A DNA stretch of 64,000 nucleotides from Pogonophryne albipinna. Taxonomy: Eukaryota; Chordata; Actinopteri; Perciformes; Artedidraconidae. The stretch lies in contig CM053258.1 in assembly GCA_028583405.1 (NCBI GenBank), positions 4,247,738-4,311,737 on the forward strand. Direction: 5' to 3'. The translations under genes were made by a program, and so were the position numbers. The notes below the pieces were generated by a model. It had not been told where the DNA came from. It saw nothing but the letters and a program-made list of their open reading frames with translations, and made no database searches. Within the stretch, counting starts at the first letter, position 1. Each line of letters starts with the position of its first letter. Below are positions 1 to 10,499 of the stretch, piece after piece.

Positions 1-517
1 TGTATCCTCCGCGGTCTTAAAATCCCCACAATGCTTTGCGCACGGACCAATTTCCCAAAATCTGTTGCGGAAAATGTAAGGCGGGGCCTCACCTGCACAC
101 TTGCTCGCCTGTTCCATTCTTCGTTTTCCGAATGCCAGGAAGAATTCTTGCCTAACTTCTGAAGCAAGTGACTCGGAAGACATGTCCTACTAAGGAAGCG
201 TCCTTGACATTGAGAAACACCCCAAGACTCTTGTACTGCATGTATCCCAGAAGTCATTGGGGGTAATGCAGACAGCTGTATATCAGTATCTAAATACGAG
301 CTCTTCCATCGCAGATATTTCTTAAGACGTAAGTATGAATGACAAGCATCTGAATATGTGGCTTTGAAGGGAGCATCTATCAGTTTACCAAGTCAGAAGG
401 GTTCAGTCTGTGCGGGGAGGTTCAGAAACAGAAGAGAGTTGGGAGAGCAAAATCAAAAAGTCCAGGCTCAGACAACAACACCCACTGTTTCTCAGATCTC
501 ACGTGTTTGCTGATTGG
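1..517 (-). other. lrp11: Probable lrp11 3' UTR, runs off window
   Basis: Downstream of the lrp11 stop. I see no AATAAA on the minus strand before the window edge, so the transcript end is probably outside. About 160-225 is a transposon-end-like segment with an inverted partner at about 874-927. Confidence 0.45.
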
Positions 518-672
518 CTACAGGTACATGCCGTTGATGAGGTAATCCGACTCCTCTGTGGTGAGGGGGCGGGTTTTCTTAATCTTGTGTCGAACGAGTC
601 TGAGTCGACAGCCGATCATGAGCAGCAGCAGAGAGGTGATGATGAGGCCGAGAGCCAGAGGCAGGATCGCAC
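518..672 (-). CDS. lrp11: lrp11 exon 9: transmembrane helix and cytoplasmic tail
   Basis: Encodes GAILPLALGLIITSLLLLMI, then a basic stop-transfer RLRLVRHKIKK and an acidic/tyrosine end, EESDYLINGMYL, stopping at TAG (518-520). The tail has Tyr motifs but no NPxY. The acceptor CCTGAAG follows a pyrimidine-rich stretch. Confidence 0.88.
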
Positions 673-3600
673 CTTCAGGAGGAAGCGTATAGGGAATTAG
701 GAAGAGAACTACACATAAAACACGAAGTTCACTGGGTTAAACTTTACCTGACTCAGGTGGTGGATGCCCTCCTCGTACTGGAAATGGTTTGGAGATGGGG
801 AAGCTGCTCTCTGGTTGGCTCTGAGAGACTTTAGGGGCAGCTTAAAAAAAAAAAAAACACAAATAAAATTTAGACTTCAGTCGAGGACGCTTCCTTGGTA
901 GAACATGTCTTCCGAGTCACTTCCTTCAGACACAAATAGAACTTAGACTTTATAGCTAACATACACTGATTTTTCAATAAAGTTTGATTGAATGCACTTT
1001 ACCTATCTCAGTCGGTTTGGTGATTGGTGGAGCTGCAGTTGCCGGTTTGAAAGCTGGGCCTAAAAGATGTTAACATGTTGTTTTTACGTCATTTTTAAAT
1101 TAGATTTAGAAAACATAAACACCCACAAGAAGCACATTCTCACCTTTTTGTATACATTCGCTGACGCAGTCAGATTCCTGGAGGAAATTGTTATGGTTGC
1201 CCTGGCAACCGCCGTACAGGAAGTGTTTGCATTCTCCCCCATTGTGGTCGTAGTACCAGCGTGGAAAGGTGCCTTTACAGGGTCCGACAACTGGAGCTGC
1301 AGCACATGGATCTACAACAACAGAGTTATAGTTAGATGGAAAACTAATGTTCATTTTGGTCATTTAATAATAATAATAATAACAATAAATTATATTTATA
1401 TAGCGCTTTTCTCTAACTCAAAGACGCTTTACAGTCGGGGGGAGGGTAGACACACGACAGGCCAAAACAAACAAAATCAACAAAACAAAAAAATAAATAA
1501 TGGGGGGGGGGGGCTTATGGATATACAGAGTTGAAGAGATGAGTCTTGAGGTGGGACTGGAACAGGGTGAGGCACTCAGACTCACAGAGGTCTTGGGGGA
1601 GGGAGTTCCAGAGCTTCGGGGCTGCCGAAGAAGGCTCTGTCCCCAAAGCTCCGGAGTTTGGCCTTGGCAAACCGGCTGAGGTGGATCTGAGGGACCGGGG
1701 GATTTGGTAGAGGATGAGGAGGTCAGTGAGGTAGGGGGGGGGGCAGATGGTTGAGGGCTTTGTATGTGAGGACCAGGAGTTTGTAATGGATGCGGTGAGA
1801 GACGGGAAGCCAGTGGAGTTCTTTGAGGACCGGGGTGATGTGATGCCATGATTTGGTGTGGGTGAGGAGTCTGGCGGCTGCGTTGTGAACACGCTGGAGT
1901 CTATTGAGGGATGTAGTGCTGATGCCGTAGAGGAGTGAGTTACAGTAGTCGAGGCGGGAAGAGATGAAGGCGTGAATGAGTCGCTCAGCTGCAGGGCGGG
2001 TGAGAAAGGGACGGAGTTTAGCAATATGGCGGAGGTGGAAAAATTTGATTTTAACAAATTGGCGGATGTGGGGCTCGAAGGAGAGGGTGGGGTCAAATAT
2101 TACTCCACTGCCATCGATGGTGAGTGTCAGGTTGGGTTTTTTGCTGAGGGTGGGGGGGGGGTTAGTTATTCAGCCTGTTAGACCTGTGATGCTGGACTTC
2201 TCTCTCTCTCTCTCCTAAACAATGAGGTATCGTCTTAGTTTGCCAAGCATTTACACACCAGACTGAGCATTCATGACACAACGAAAGAAAGACTCCTGAG
2301 AATGTAATACATGCGGTAAAATACCGATGGGGGAGAGTCTCAGCCTGACTGAGGGATCAGATGGTGGAGGGGACAGAGGGGCTTTGTTCCAGCACTCAGA
2401 GGAGCAGGCAAAGAGCTGCTTTCCCGCAGAATGCTGAGTGCCTCTGTGATTTGGCCAGCATTTGAAGCTCAGTGCTCTGACTCAATGGCTGCCTACAGAG
2501 ACTCCATCTGCTACTTTGTCCTCTGCCTCTTTACAAAGGGATACTGCACTGGTGATGCTAATAGATTCACATCCAATCATATAATGGGAACAACATCCCA
2601 GATATCGAAGTTATTGCAAAAAGGACTTTATCAAAGATTATAATTTTTGCTGAGAAGCATCCCAGCCTGCAAAGACGTTTCCTAAGAAATGAGCAAACCG
2701 AAAAAATGACATTTGCACGTAGGTAAATGTCCTTTATATGAGTTCTGTTGCTGCTACTAATTCATTCAATAACGGCAAGACTGTGCCAAAAAAAGTCCTT
2801 GAATAATAAATGTTTTCAGCTGAAGGAATAAGTAGCACTGGAGGCGACGTTACCGTTTCCTGCTTTGCATACAGAATAAAAGCAAAATGGAAGTCTTTCG
2901 TTTCCTCCTGCCTTTATTTATATGTTTGGCAAGTCTCGTCTCCTTGTCTCTTTTTTTCTTTGTCTCCTGGTGTCCTTGTTACTTTGTCAAGTTGTCTTCT
3001 TCTCTCCCTTGTCTTCCGGTATCTCAGTCTTCTTGTCCCTTTGTCTCCTTGTTTCCTTTTGACTTTGTACATTTTATTCTTGTCTCTTTGTATCTTGGTG
3101 TCTTTTGTCTCCTTCTATCCTTGTAGTCTTCTTGGCTTTTTGTCCCAATGTCTAATTCAGCTCCTCTTCTCGTTGTCTCCTTGTCTCTTTGTCTTCTCGT
3201 TGTCTCCTGGTGTCCTTGTTTTTTTTCTCTGGTCTCTTTGTCTTATTATTCTTTTCTTCTTAGTAGCCTTGTGTCCTTGTTTCTTTGTCAAGTTGTCTTA
3301 TTTTCTCCCTTCTCTTCCTGTATCTTAGTCTTCTTGTCTTCTTGTCTCCTTGCCTCCTTGTCTCCTTGTGACTTTGTTCATTTAATTCTTGTATCTTTGT
3401 GTCCTAGTCTTCTTGTCTCCTTGCCTCCTTGTTTCCTTTTGACTTTGTTCATTTAATTATTATATCTTTGTGTCCTAGTCTTCTTGTCTTCTTGCCTCCT
3501 TGTTTCCTTTTGACTTTGTTCATTTAATTATTGTATCTTTGTGTCCTAGTCTTCTTGTCTCCTTGCCTCCTTGTCTCCTTGTTTCCTTTTGACTTTGTTC

Positions 3601-6600
3601 ATTTAATTCGTGTATCTTTGTGTCCTAGTCTTCTTGTATTCTTGTCTCCTTGCCTCCTTGTTTACTTTTGACTTTGTTCATTTAATTCTTGTATCTTTGT
3701 GTCTTAGTCTTCTTGTCTTCTTGCCTCCTTGTTTCCTTTTGACTTTGTTTATTTAATTATTATATCTTTGTGTCCTAGTCTTCTTGTCTCCTTGTTTCCT
3801 TTTGACTTTGTTCATTTAATTATTGTATCTTTGTGTCTTAGTCTTCTTGCCTCCTTGTCTCCTTGTTTCCTTTTGACTTTGTTCATTTAATTCTTGTATC
3901 TTTGTGTCCTAGTCTTCTTGTCTTCTTGTCTCCTTGCCTCCTTGTCTCATTGTTTCCTTTTGACTTTGTTCATTTAATTCTTGTATCTTTGTGTCTTAGT
4001 CTTCTTGTCTCCGTGTCTCCTTGTTTCCTTTTGACTTTGTTCATTTAATTCTTGTATCTTTGTGTCCTAGTCTTCTTGTCTTCTTATCTCCTTGCCTCCT
4101 TGTTTCCTTTTGACTTTGTTCATTTAATTCTTGTATCTTTGTGTCTTAGTCTTCTTGTCTTTTTGTCTCCTTGCCTCCTTGTTTCCTTTTGACTTTGTTC
4201 ATTTAATTCTTGTATCTTTGTGTCCTAGTCTTCTTGTCTTTTTGTCTCCTTGCCTTCTTGTTTCCTTTTGACTTTGTTCATTTAATTCTTGTATCTTTGT
4301 GTCCTAGTCTTCTTGTCTTTTTGTCTCCTTGCCTCCTTGTTTCCTTTTGACTTTGTTCATTTAATTATTGTATATTTGTGTCCTAGTCTTCTTGTCTTTT
4401 TGTCCCAATGTCTAATTAAGCTCCTCGTCTCTCTGTCTCCCTGTATTTCTGTTTACTTGTATTTGTGTCTGTTTGGCGAGTCACGTTACTTCAATATTCT
4501 GATATTGGGAATGGGTTGCTAGCAACATTTTAAAACAGGTCATTTATAATTGAATCACAAGTAACCTTCCCAATCCTTTATGTTATTGTGAAAGAGAATC
4601 ATCAAACGTCAAAACAAACGTACCTTGGCCGACCGGAGCCTCCTGCTGACCGGGACTTTGTGGGGGACCGGCGTAGCTCCTGTCCATAGGAGGTGGGACG
4701 TTCTCGATGGTCTTTCCGAGCCCTAACTGCAGCATGGAGCCATCCCCAGTCTCCTCCGTCTGCGCTGCAGGACGGTTTGACTCATCAGCAGGGTGGGTCA
4801 CCGACTTCCTGTTGCTTTCAACTAAAGAAATCCCAGAATAACCAATTCATCCTGGGGAGGTCTGTACAATTGCTTTCAAACATAATCAATATCATTTCTA
4901 AACAAAAAGAGTTTCTAACATTTTGGGCAGAAGTCTTCGTCCGAGCGGTCGGTACAGTGCTGCTTCCCGTCACAGGCGTAGGTGATGTCAATACAGCAGC
5001 CGTCATCACACTTAAACTGGTACTTTGAACAGGAACCCGTGCACACTGTAGGCACAGAAAGTTACAGATACACACATTGAAATACTCTTGTGATGCATGT
5101 CTTCAAAACTTTGAAATGTGCTCACTTAAAAAACAAACAAAGATAAATGTTTTGGTGAACTCATCACCTTCTGCTTGGTGTTTTGGTGCCAGTACAGTGA
5201 CGGAGACGTTGTCAGAGCTCTTCTGTCCCGCTGTGTCTGTGACAGTCATCTGGAAGGAGTATACGCCCTCCTGCAGACCGCTGATCTTCAACAGCCCAGG
5301 ATGAGTCGCCTTTGACACATAAAAAAGGGTTCAAATTTGAATGAATCGCATGTGTTCTCAGACTTTAAGAAGACACTCTTAACCCTTAGATGCACGAGTG
5401 ACTGGACCCTACACTCGTCCATAAGTGGGTCAAAAAGGACCCGTATTAGAATAATGTGTTTTTATGCCGTTTTTGGTTAAGAAAAATCACTTGTATAATA
5501 TTTAGTATTATATTTTGGTTCACACTAGAAATATTTTATATTTAATTTTTCACTATTTATAATTTTAGATTTTTTTTTTACATTTTGAAAAAAAACGTTT
5601 TGAACATATTGATGCAAAGATCTCCGCTATTCTGAGACCCTCACAGTATTCCAGACCCTTTTCAAAACTCATCTCTTCTCCTCTTGTCTACTCATAGCCC
5701 ACCCCCATCAATCCATGCCGGTTGATCAAGTTTGATAGTCCTATACCCCCCACCCTAACCTTCCCTTATTGTAAAGCCATTTTGAGTCCTTGAAAAGCCC
5801 TATAAAAATATAATGTATTATTATTATTATTATTATTATACTGACAGGTATCAGATCTTGCTGTGTATAATAATCTTCCTGAGAGGTGTCACTTGTGATG
5901 TCGTCTGTGTGGTCTACAGTGAATGTATTCCTGACAGCAACAGGTGATTAGAATCAAAGGTTTCCAGAGGATGTCATAGGAAATGCATGTGGGTCATTTT
6001 TGACCCACTTTTGGAAGCTTGGAGTAGCAATACAAAAACTACAATTTCTTAAAATGTATAACATTTAAATTTAAAATTTGAATGGCATGATATCCAAAAC
6101 ATGTTTTTTGAGGAATAGCTGGAATATGAAATGATAAAAAAAATGTAATTACAAAGATACTTCAAGAAAACCACCTCACCGGGTCAAAAAGGACCCACTT
6201 ATGCATCTAAGGGTTAAGTTGGTCTCCTCATGGTGGCTCTCAGGCAGTAAACAAAGGACTTGTTCCAACATTGCGGCTGTGCTTAGAGCTGATTTGCACG
6301 TAATAAACTCTATCTCTGTTTGTACAGTGCAGTATTATGGAGCTCTGGCCACAAGCCTCTGTGTTGACTTAACTGCTAAACAGCCATTTGACACTGGTGT
6401 CTGTGAGGGACATTTGTGACTATTCAAACTGCATATTGAAATGTGGAAAACATCTGCTCCCTGAAAGAAGAGAGAGCAGTAGAGTTTTATTCCAGTATAA
6501 TTTGTTATTTCAGTCTGTCTTTCCTCTTGTGTTTGTTTTCAGGTTTTCAAGGTTCAAAGTTCAAGGCTTTTATTAGTTATACGTGCATAGCTACAGTGTA

Positions 6601-7596
6601 CTTATGACGATGAAAATCTTAGGTCAAAGGCTCACATAGAGCATCCAAATTACATTGTAAAGAATGATTTTACAACAAGATTGGCTTTTATTGATATAGA
6701 CCTTCATATTGATGGCAGTGTCTCCCTTAACGAGAGTCCACTCGTAGTAGCTGATCCTGTGGTCGTCCACGCTGTCCCGCCCATCCAGGACGGCCCAGTC
6801 TGTGGGCAGCTGGATCACCACATCCTGTCCAGCATCACTGCGGGGGGGCTCATCTGCTGAATCACACAGGATGACCATGATAATATAACGGACATGTACT
6901 GTCTATATGCCTACACTTTTTCAATTTACACTTATTATTTGATGCTCTTATCACAGAATTGCAGTAAGAAGAATGAAAGTAAAGAATTATGCTTACTATT
7001 TTTGGGATGTGCAATATGCAAAGAAATTCATTATGTTGACTTGATAATCTTGCTTAAAATTAACTAATTGGTTGATAAACTATTTCAGCACTTTACTTAT
7101 TATTTCACCACCTATATGATTTCAATTGACTAGAATCTGCATTTTTCTTGCTCTGATGGAAATAAATAAATATAGCCATTGTCACAAATACACCTGCAAC
7201 TTGTCTCATTGCCCTAATCTCATTTGCATAACCTTAAAGGCAAATCATTAACACACCCTGCCTGTTTTATCACAAGTAGCAGATGCTAGAGGTCAACCCT
7301 CATGTAGTGAGATATATTTTAAAAAGCTGACATAACATTTTAAGTAAAGTCTATCAAATTTGATGATGCTACTTAGGGGAGATTAAAGCCCAATAAAGTT
7401 TTATGTACCAACCTTTGCCCAACCAGATGGACAAAGAAGCAGGCATATTTATTTGGGTCCACATTCTTCACCCTCTATATTTCAATAATATATAAAAACA
7501 TAGGTGTACATTCCTGTATTATACTTTCCAATATTAAACGCATTATACTAATCACTATATTATCAGCAGTGTTCTCGATGAGCAAGGCTTACACAC

Positions 7597-7634
<38 letters not shown>

Positions 7635-8436
7635 CATAATTTAAACTTTAATCAACTAACTACTGGGTGAAATGTAACAAACAAGCATATGCATACTGAT
7701 TAGTTGACCATACCTAACGCCCACTTAACTTAATTACACATTACTTAATTAAGCTTTAATGTAAAAATAATGTAACCATATAGGTTGACAGGCTATCCAT
7801 GCCTCCCTCCTACATAATGGATCAATACATTTGATATTAGGATTATTGTCATCTCCCACCTTGTGTATTCTCCTCTTCTGGATGTCCCTCCCCGGGCCTC
7901 CTCGCTGGGCTGCCGGGGGAAACAGGGAGTTGTTCCTGCGTGTTGTTGGGATTCCGGCTGTATGTGGTGAAGCCCTGCTGAGGAGCGAAGGAGCAGACAT
8001 TTTTATTCCTGTAGGTGCAGTTGAACAGGTAGCAGCTGAGACTGTCCCCGGGCTGCCTCAGGTCCTGCTGAACCACCGCCACGTTGCAGTGCGGCTGGGA
8101 GCAGCAGGCGTGCAGACAGTCCCTCCAGGAGAACACCCTGTCCGGGGCCAGCAGGAAGGTGGCCCCCTGCTCGATGGAGGCCTTGGCTCGGATGATGCGC
8201 TCCCCTACGGCGTTGAAGTCGCCCACACAGGAGTCGACCACATCGCCTGCTGCCTTGTACGTCTGGTCCTGCTGCAGCTGCTTGCGGAACTCCTCCAGGA
8301 GATCCTCCACGCCGGATATTTTGGATTTTAGATCCGATATTGGCAAAGACCGAGCGTCAGTTGGTCGGGCTGCGGTCAACAACACAACGAAACAAGCTAG
8401 CAGCAGCAGCAGGCGGGGATGCTGAAGAAGAGCCAT
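518..8436 (-). CDS. lrp11: LRP11-like type I membrane protein, complete, 9 coding exons
   Basis: Coding exons, in transcript order: 8436-7860, 6856-6702, 5309-5168, 5045-4920, 4821-4624, 1311-1144, 1059-1003, 840-748 and 672-518. All junctions are GT-AG and in phase, giving 1671 nt and 556 residues. Domains: signal peptide about 1-22, MANSC 70-160, PKD about 194-291, LDLa about 292-333, Pro/Gln-rich linker 334-399, Kunitz about 400-455, second linker 456-505, membrane helix about 507-528, and a 28-residue tail ending YLINGMYL. MANSC-PKD-LDLa plus this tail fits LRP11. SPINT1/HAI-1 is the alternative because it also joins MANSC, PKD-like, Kunitz and LDLa modules, but it has two Kunitz domains flanking the LDLa. 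The start at 8436 is preferred because it places Met directly before the hydrophobic signal core; an in-frame Met at 8493 would add 19 polar residues. The family role is poorly known, so I infer only a cell-surface or secretory-pathway protein with a potential protease-inhibitor module. Confidence 0.85.
748..840 (-). CDS. lrp11: lrp11 exon 8: juxtamembrane stalk
   Basis: 93 nt, phase 1-1, encoding a Ser/Pro/Gln-rich stalk that includes PFPVRGGHPPPES. Acceptor TTTAAG/CTGCCC, donor TCAG/GTAAAG. Confidence 0.75.
1003..1059 (-). CDS. lrp11: lrp11 exon 7: small Pro/Thr-rich linker
   Basis: 57 nt encoding PAFKPATAAPPITKPTEI, a likely O-glycosylated stalk. Phase 1-1, acceptor TTTTAG/GCCCAG and donor ATAG/GTAAAG. 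Confidence 0.75.
   Translation of the reverse strand, partial: AQLSNRQLQLHQSPNRLR
1144..1311 (-). CDS. lrp11: lrp11 exon 6: Kunitz/BPTI domain
   Basis: One exon encodes a whole Kunitz domain with all six cysteines (DPC, GPCK, GEC, GGC, SDC, SEC). The reactive loop reads VVGPCKGTFPRWYYD, so the residue at the P1 position is Lys, as in trypsin-type inhibitors. It is a symmetrical phase 1-1 module and could be skipped in frame. It is isolated by the 3.3-kb intron 5 on its 5' side. Confidence 0.9.
1366..2155 (-). pseudogene. L2-type LINE 3' fragment in lrp11 intron 5
   Basis: Reads as a LINE on the minus strand, with its 3' end at 1366 marked by a (TAA)n-like tail and a TATATAGCGCTTTT motif common at fish L2-type 3' ends. 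A degraded reverse-transcriptase C-terminus is visible (APKLWNSLPQDLCESE, then LKTHLF). It is 5'-truncated and cannot be autonomous. Confidence 0.7.
2156..2929. other. lrp11 intron 5, unique part
   Basis: Unremarkable AT-rich intron with a short G run and CT dinucleotide stretch near 2150-2215. No exon-like open frame with splice sites was found. Confidence 0.5.
2930..4420 (+). repeat. Pyrimidine-rich minisatellite in lrp11 intron 5
   Basis: About 1.5 kb of CTTGTCTCC/CTTGCCTCC-type repeats. From about 3369 to 4366 a higher-order unit of about 65-90 bp recurs, marked by GACTTTGTTCATTTAATT; I count 14 copies, with a degenerate one near 3060. Long open frames here are periodic artefacts rich in Leu, Ser, Cys and Val, not genes. 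In the lrp11 transcript the strand is purine-rich. Confidence 0.9.
4624..4821 (-). CDS. lrp11: lrp11 exon 5: low-complexity linker
   Basis: 66 codons in phase 1-1, without a recognisable domain. Rich in Pro, Gln, Glu and Ser, including ENVPPPMDRSYAGPP. It links LDLa to Kunitz and is probably a flexible extracellular stem segment. Skipping it would keep the frame. Confidence 0.82.
4920..5045 (-). CDS. lrp11: lrp11 exon 4: LDL-receptor class A module
   Basis: Contains CSKYQFKCDDGCCIDITYAC followed by six-cysteine LDLa spacing and the calcium-binding signature DRSDEDFC. Exon boundaries match a single LDLa module (42 codons, phase 1 on both sides, so symmetrical). The donor AAAT/GTTAGA is slightly unusual. 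Confidence 0.88.
5168..5309 (-). CDS. lrp11: lrp11 exon 3: second part of PKD domain
   Basis: Encodes LKISGLQEGVYSFQMTVTD, the C-terminal PKD motif, then the final strand SSDNVSVTVLAP. Acceptor CAAAG/GCGACT and donor GAAG/GTGATG. Confidence 0.88.
5379..6217. mobile_element. TTAA-flanked TIR element in lrp11 intron 2
   Basis: Starts TTAACCCTTAGATGCA and ends with its reverse complement TGCATCTAAGGGTTAA. A GGGTCAAAAAGGACCC-type motif lies inside both ends. It has no transposase and is non-autonomous. The TTAA ends suggest a TTAA-targeting superfamily such as piggyBac or Kolobok. A LINE 3' end is nested inside. Confidence 0.8.
5632..5840 (+). mobile_element. L2-type LINE 3' end nested in TTAA element
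   Basis: Residual C-terminal coding sequence (SRPFSKLIS/SPLV-like), then 3' UTR ending with CTATAAAAATATAATG and a (TTA)n tail at about 5816-5840. Lies wholly inside the 5379-6217 element, so it inserted later. Confidence 0.65.
6218..6701. other. lrp11 intron 2, remainder
   Basis: Mostly unique. 6545-6640 (AAGGCTTTTATTAGTTATACG to ATGAAAATCTTAGG) resembles the 3' end of a fish retroposon and reaches within 65 bp of exon 2; family not identified. Confidence 0.4.
6702..6856 (-). CDS. lrp11: lrp11 exon 2: first part of PKD domain
   Basis: Begins ADEPPRSDAGQD, typical of a PKD/Ig-like strand, and continues through YYEWTLVKGD. The acceptor TTCAG/CAGATG is clear. The donor AAG/GTCTAT is weak, but it joins in phase 0 to the next exon and restores a continuous PKD domain. 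Confidence 0.85.
6857..7859. other. lrp11 intron 1
   Basis: AT-rich intron. The only distinct feature is a (TTA)n microsatellite at 7601-7632. Nothing else identified. Confidence 0.5.
7860..8436 (-). CDS. lrp11: lrp11 exon 1: signal peptide and MANSC domain
   Basis: Residues 1-192. A Leu-rich hydrophobic core (about 8-21) ends at TAA/RPTDA, a plausible signal-peptidase site. An acidic amphipathic stretch (about 35-60) precedes the Cys-rich MANSC domain, which carries the conserved CLHACC and NVAVV motifs and ends near residue 160. The donor reads ACACAAG/GTGGGA. NCT at about 140 and NNT at about 164 are potential N-glycosylation sites. Confidence 0.88.
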
Positions 8437-8760
8437 GTTGGTCACGCAGTTAAACACCCTCTTCTGCATCCACCTGCTCTCCGACACATCCACACAGAAA
8501 AATAACCTTCCTACATTAAATAATTATCCGTAAATTAACGATATTTGTACATAATATTTGTACATAATATTCGTCTTTAAATCCTGAGCAAACGCGCTAA
8601 CGGTTGTTCTCTGATGACGATGCTAGAAATCTGTCGTTGTCATGGTGAAGGGGGAGACGGCCGCGAGACCAGATGAAACCACTGACGTCACCGTGATGGA
8701 CACCTGCAGCTCTGTTTACCTGCCTCTCTCTCTCCCTCTATTGTTCACACTTATATCAGT
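8437..8760 (-). promoter_or_regulatory. lrp11: Probable lrp11 promoter / 5' UTR with CRE
   Basis: Sequence immediately upstream of the lrp11 start. It holds a perfect CREB/ATF palindrome TGACGTCA at 683-690 of kilobase 8 (8683-8690), about 250 bp before the start codon, with several CpG-containing motifs nearby (CGGCCGCGAG). No TATA box is obvious. Assignment is by position and motif only. Confidence 0.45.
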
Positions 8761-8865
8761 CCTACAATGTTTATATATTTTATAGTGAAAAATTGTTATA
8801 GTAGTAAAGTAGAGAAAATCTATGAAAATAATGAAATAAAGAATATAAATAAGGGAAAGATTGAG

Positions 8866-10205
8866 AAAATCAATCAATCAATCAACCAATCAATCAATAA
8901 ATGTTTATTTATACAGCCCAATATCACAAATGTTACATTTGTCTCAGTGGACTTCACAGTTTGTACGGAATATCAGTATGACAATACGACACCCTCTGTC
9001 CTTAGACCCTCAAATCGTACAAGGAAACACTTCCAGAGAAACCCCGCAGTTTAAAGGGGAACATGGGAGAAACCTCAGGGAGAGCAACAGAGGAGGGATC
9101 CCTCTCCCAGGACGGACAGACGTGCAATAGATGCCGTGTGTAAATTGAAGAGATAATACATTTACAACATAGTCCAAATGTTTGGAAATGCATGTGTCTG
9201 TAATAAGAAGATCAATCCACGAGGATGTCAACAATCTTGTGGGAGCCATCAGGGAAGTAGTATGATGAGAGTCAGGCAGGACCGCAGAGACCGGTTCAAC
9301 CACGACTCGAAATCCAGGACTCAGGATGCAGGACTCAGGATCCCAGCAACAGGCACAGCCACGACTCAGGATCTAGGGCTCGCGATCCAGGACTCAGGAC
9401 CACAGCAACAGGATCAGCCACGGATCAGGATCCCGGCGTAGATAGACACCAAAAAGACATTTGGGGAAGCTGGGTTAATCGGAACATGAGAGTACACAGG
9501 TACAGACAGAGAGAAGGAAGAAGTAAGATGTCCCCCGACAAACTAAGCCTATAGCAGCAAAACTAGGGGCTGAATCTAATCAGCTCTAACTATAAACTTT
9601 ATCAAAAAGGAAGGTCTTAAGCGCACTCTTAAAAACGGATAGGGTGTCTGCCGCCCGAACACAAACTGGAAGCTGATTCCACAAATGTGGAGCTTGATAA
9701 GAAAAGGCTCTGGCTCCCATTGTACTTTTAGAGACTCTAGGAACAACCAACAACCCTGCATTCTTGGAACGCAATGCCCTAGTAGGACAGTAGGGTATAA
9801 GGAGTTCTTTAAGGTAAGATGGCGCCTGCCCATTAAGGGCTTTGTAGGCGAGAAGAAGAATTTAAAATTCTATCCTGTGTTCTATAGGGAGCCAGTGTAA
9901 GGCAGCCAGAACAGGAGTAATGTGGTCCCTTTTCCTAACTCTGGTTAGTACACGAGCTGCAGCATTTTGAATCAGCTGAAGCGACTTGACTGACTTCTTG
10001 GTACACCCTGATAATAAAGAGTTACAATAATCCAGCCTTGAAGTAACAAATGCATGGACTAGTTTCTCTGCATCGTTTTGAGGCAAGATATGCCTGATTT
10101 TTGCAATGTTACGTAGATGAAAAAAGGCGGTCCTTGAGATTAATTTGATGTGGGCGTAAAAGGATAAATCCTGATCAAAAAGAGTCATGATGGTGCGCAT
10201 GCATT
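8866..10205 (-). pseudogene. L2/Maui-like LINE 3' half, 5'-truncated
   Basis: On the minus strand the reverse-transcriptase C-terminal region reads LSFYAHIKLISRTAFFHL, LVHAFVTSRLDYCNSLL, LQLIQNAAARVLTR and ITPVLAALHWLPIEHRIEF, then continues after frameshifts as NAGLLVVPRVSK and LWNQLPVCVRAADT. These are typical L2-clade motifs. The 3' UTR follows and ends in an (ATTG)n tail at 8866-8900. A local repeat of ACTCAGGAT/ACTCGCGAT units lies at about 9300-9440. Frame breaks and 5' truncation make it dead. It occupies most of the gap between the two genes. Confidence 0.85.
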
Positions 10206-10499
10206 GTATGCGATGTGCACTGCCATGTCTTTTTTACATATGAAAACCATACTGTATATATAAAGATGAAAACCCCCAAACAAAACCATTATGATGATTC
10301 ATGGCTTAAAATGGAAATCCAATTCAAAATGCCTGTAGGAAAAATTACTATAAAACACAATATAATCATTAAACAATTTTCATAATTATGTTTTGTAGCA
10401 CATTTCCCTATGTGTAGAGAGGAACCATTGCTTATACTTTTAATTAAAACAAATCCACTACCAAATCCAATCACATCTTACACGTTTCTTTCACAGTTT

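Noticed and set aside
2810..4522. Leu/Ser/Val-rich hydrophobic open frames that look like membrane proteins
   Set aside because: Frame artefacts of a pyrimidine-rich minisatellite. No starts, splice sites or codon structure supporting a gene.
7831..8331. Plus-strand open frame of 166 codons
   Set aside because: Antisense shadow of the GC-rich lrp11 first exon.
518..8436. Naming the first gene spint1 (HAI-1)
   Set aside because: HAI-1 has two Kunitz domains around LDLa. Here one Kunitz follows LDLa, and the tail EESDYLINGMYL fits LRP11 better; some doubt remains.
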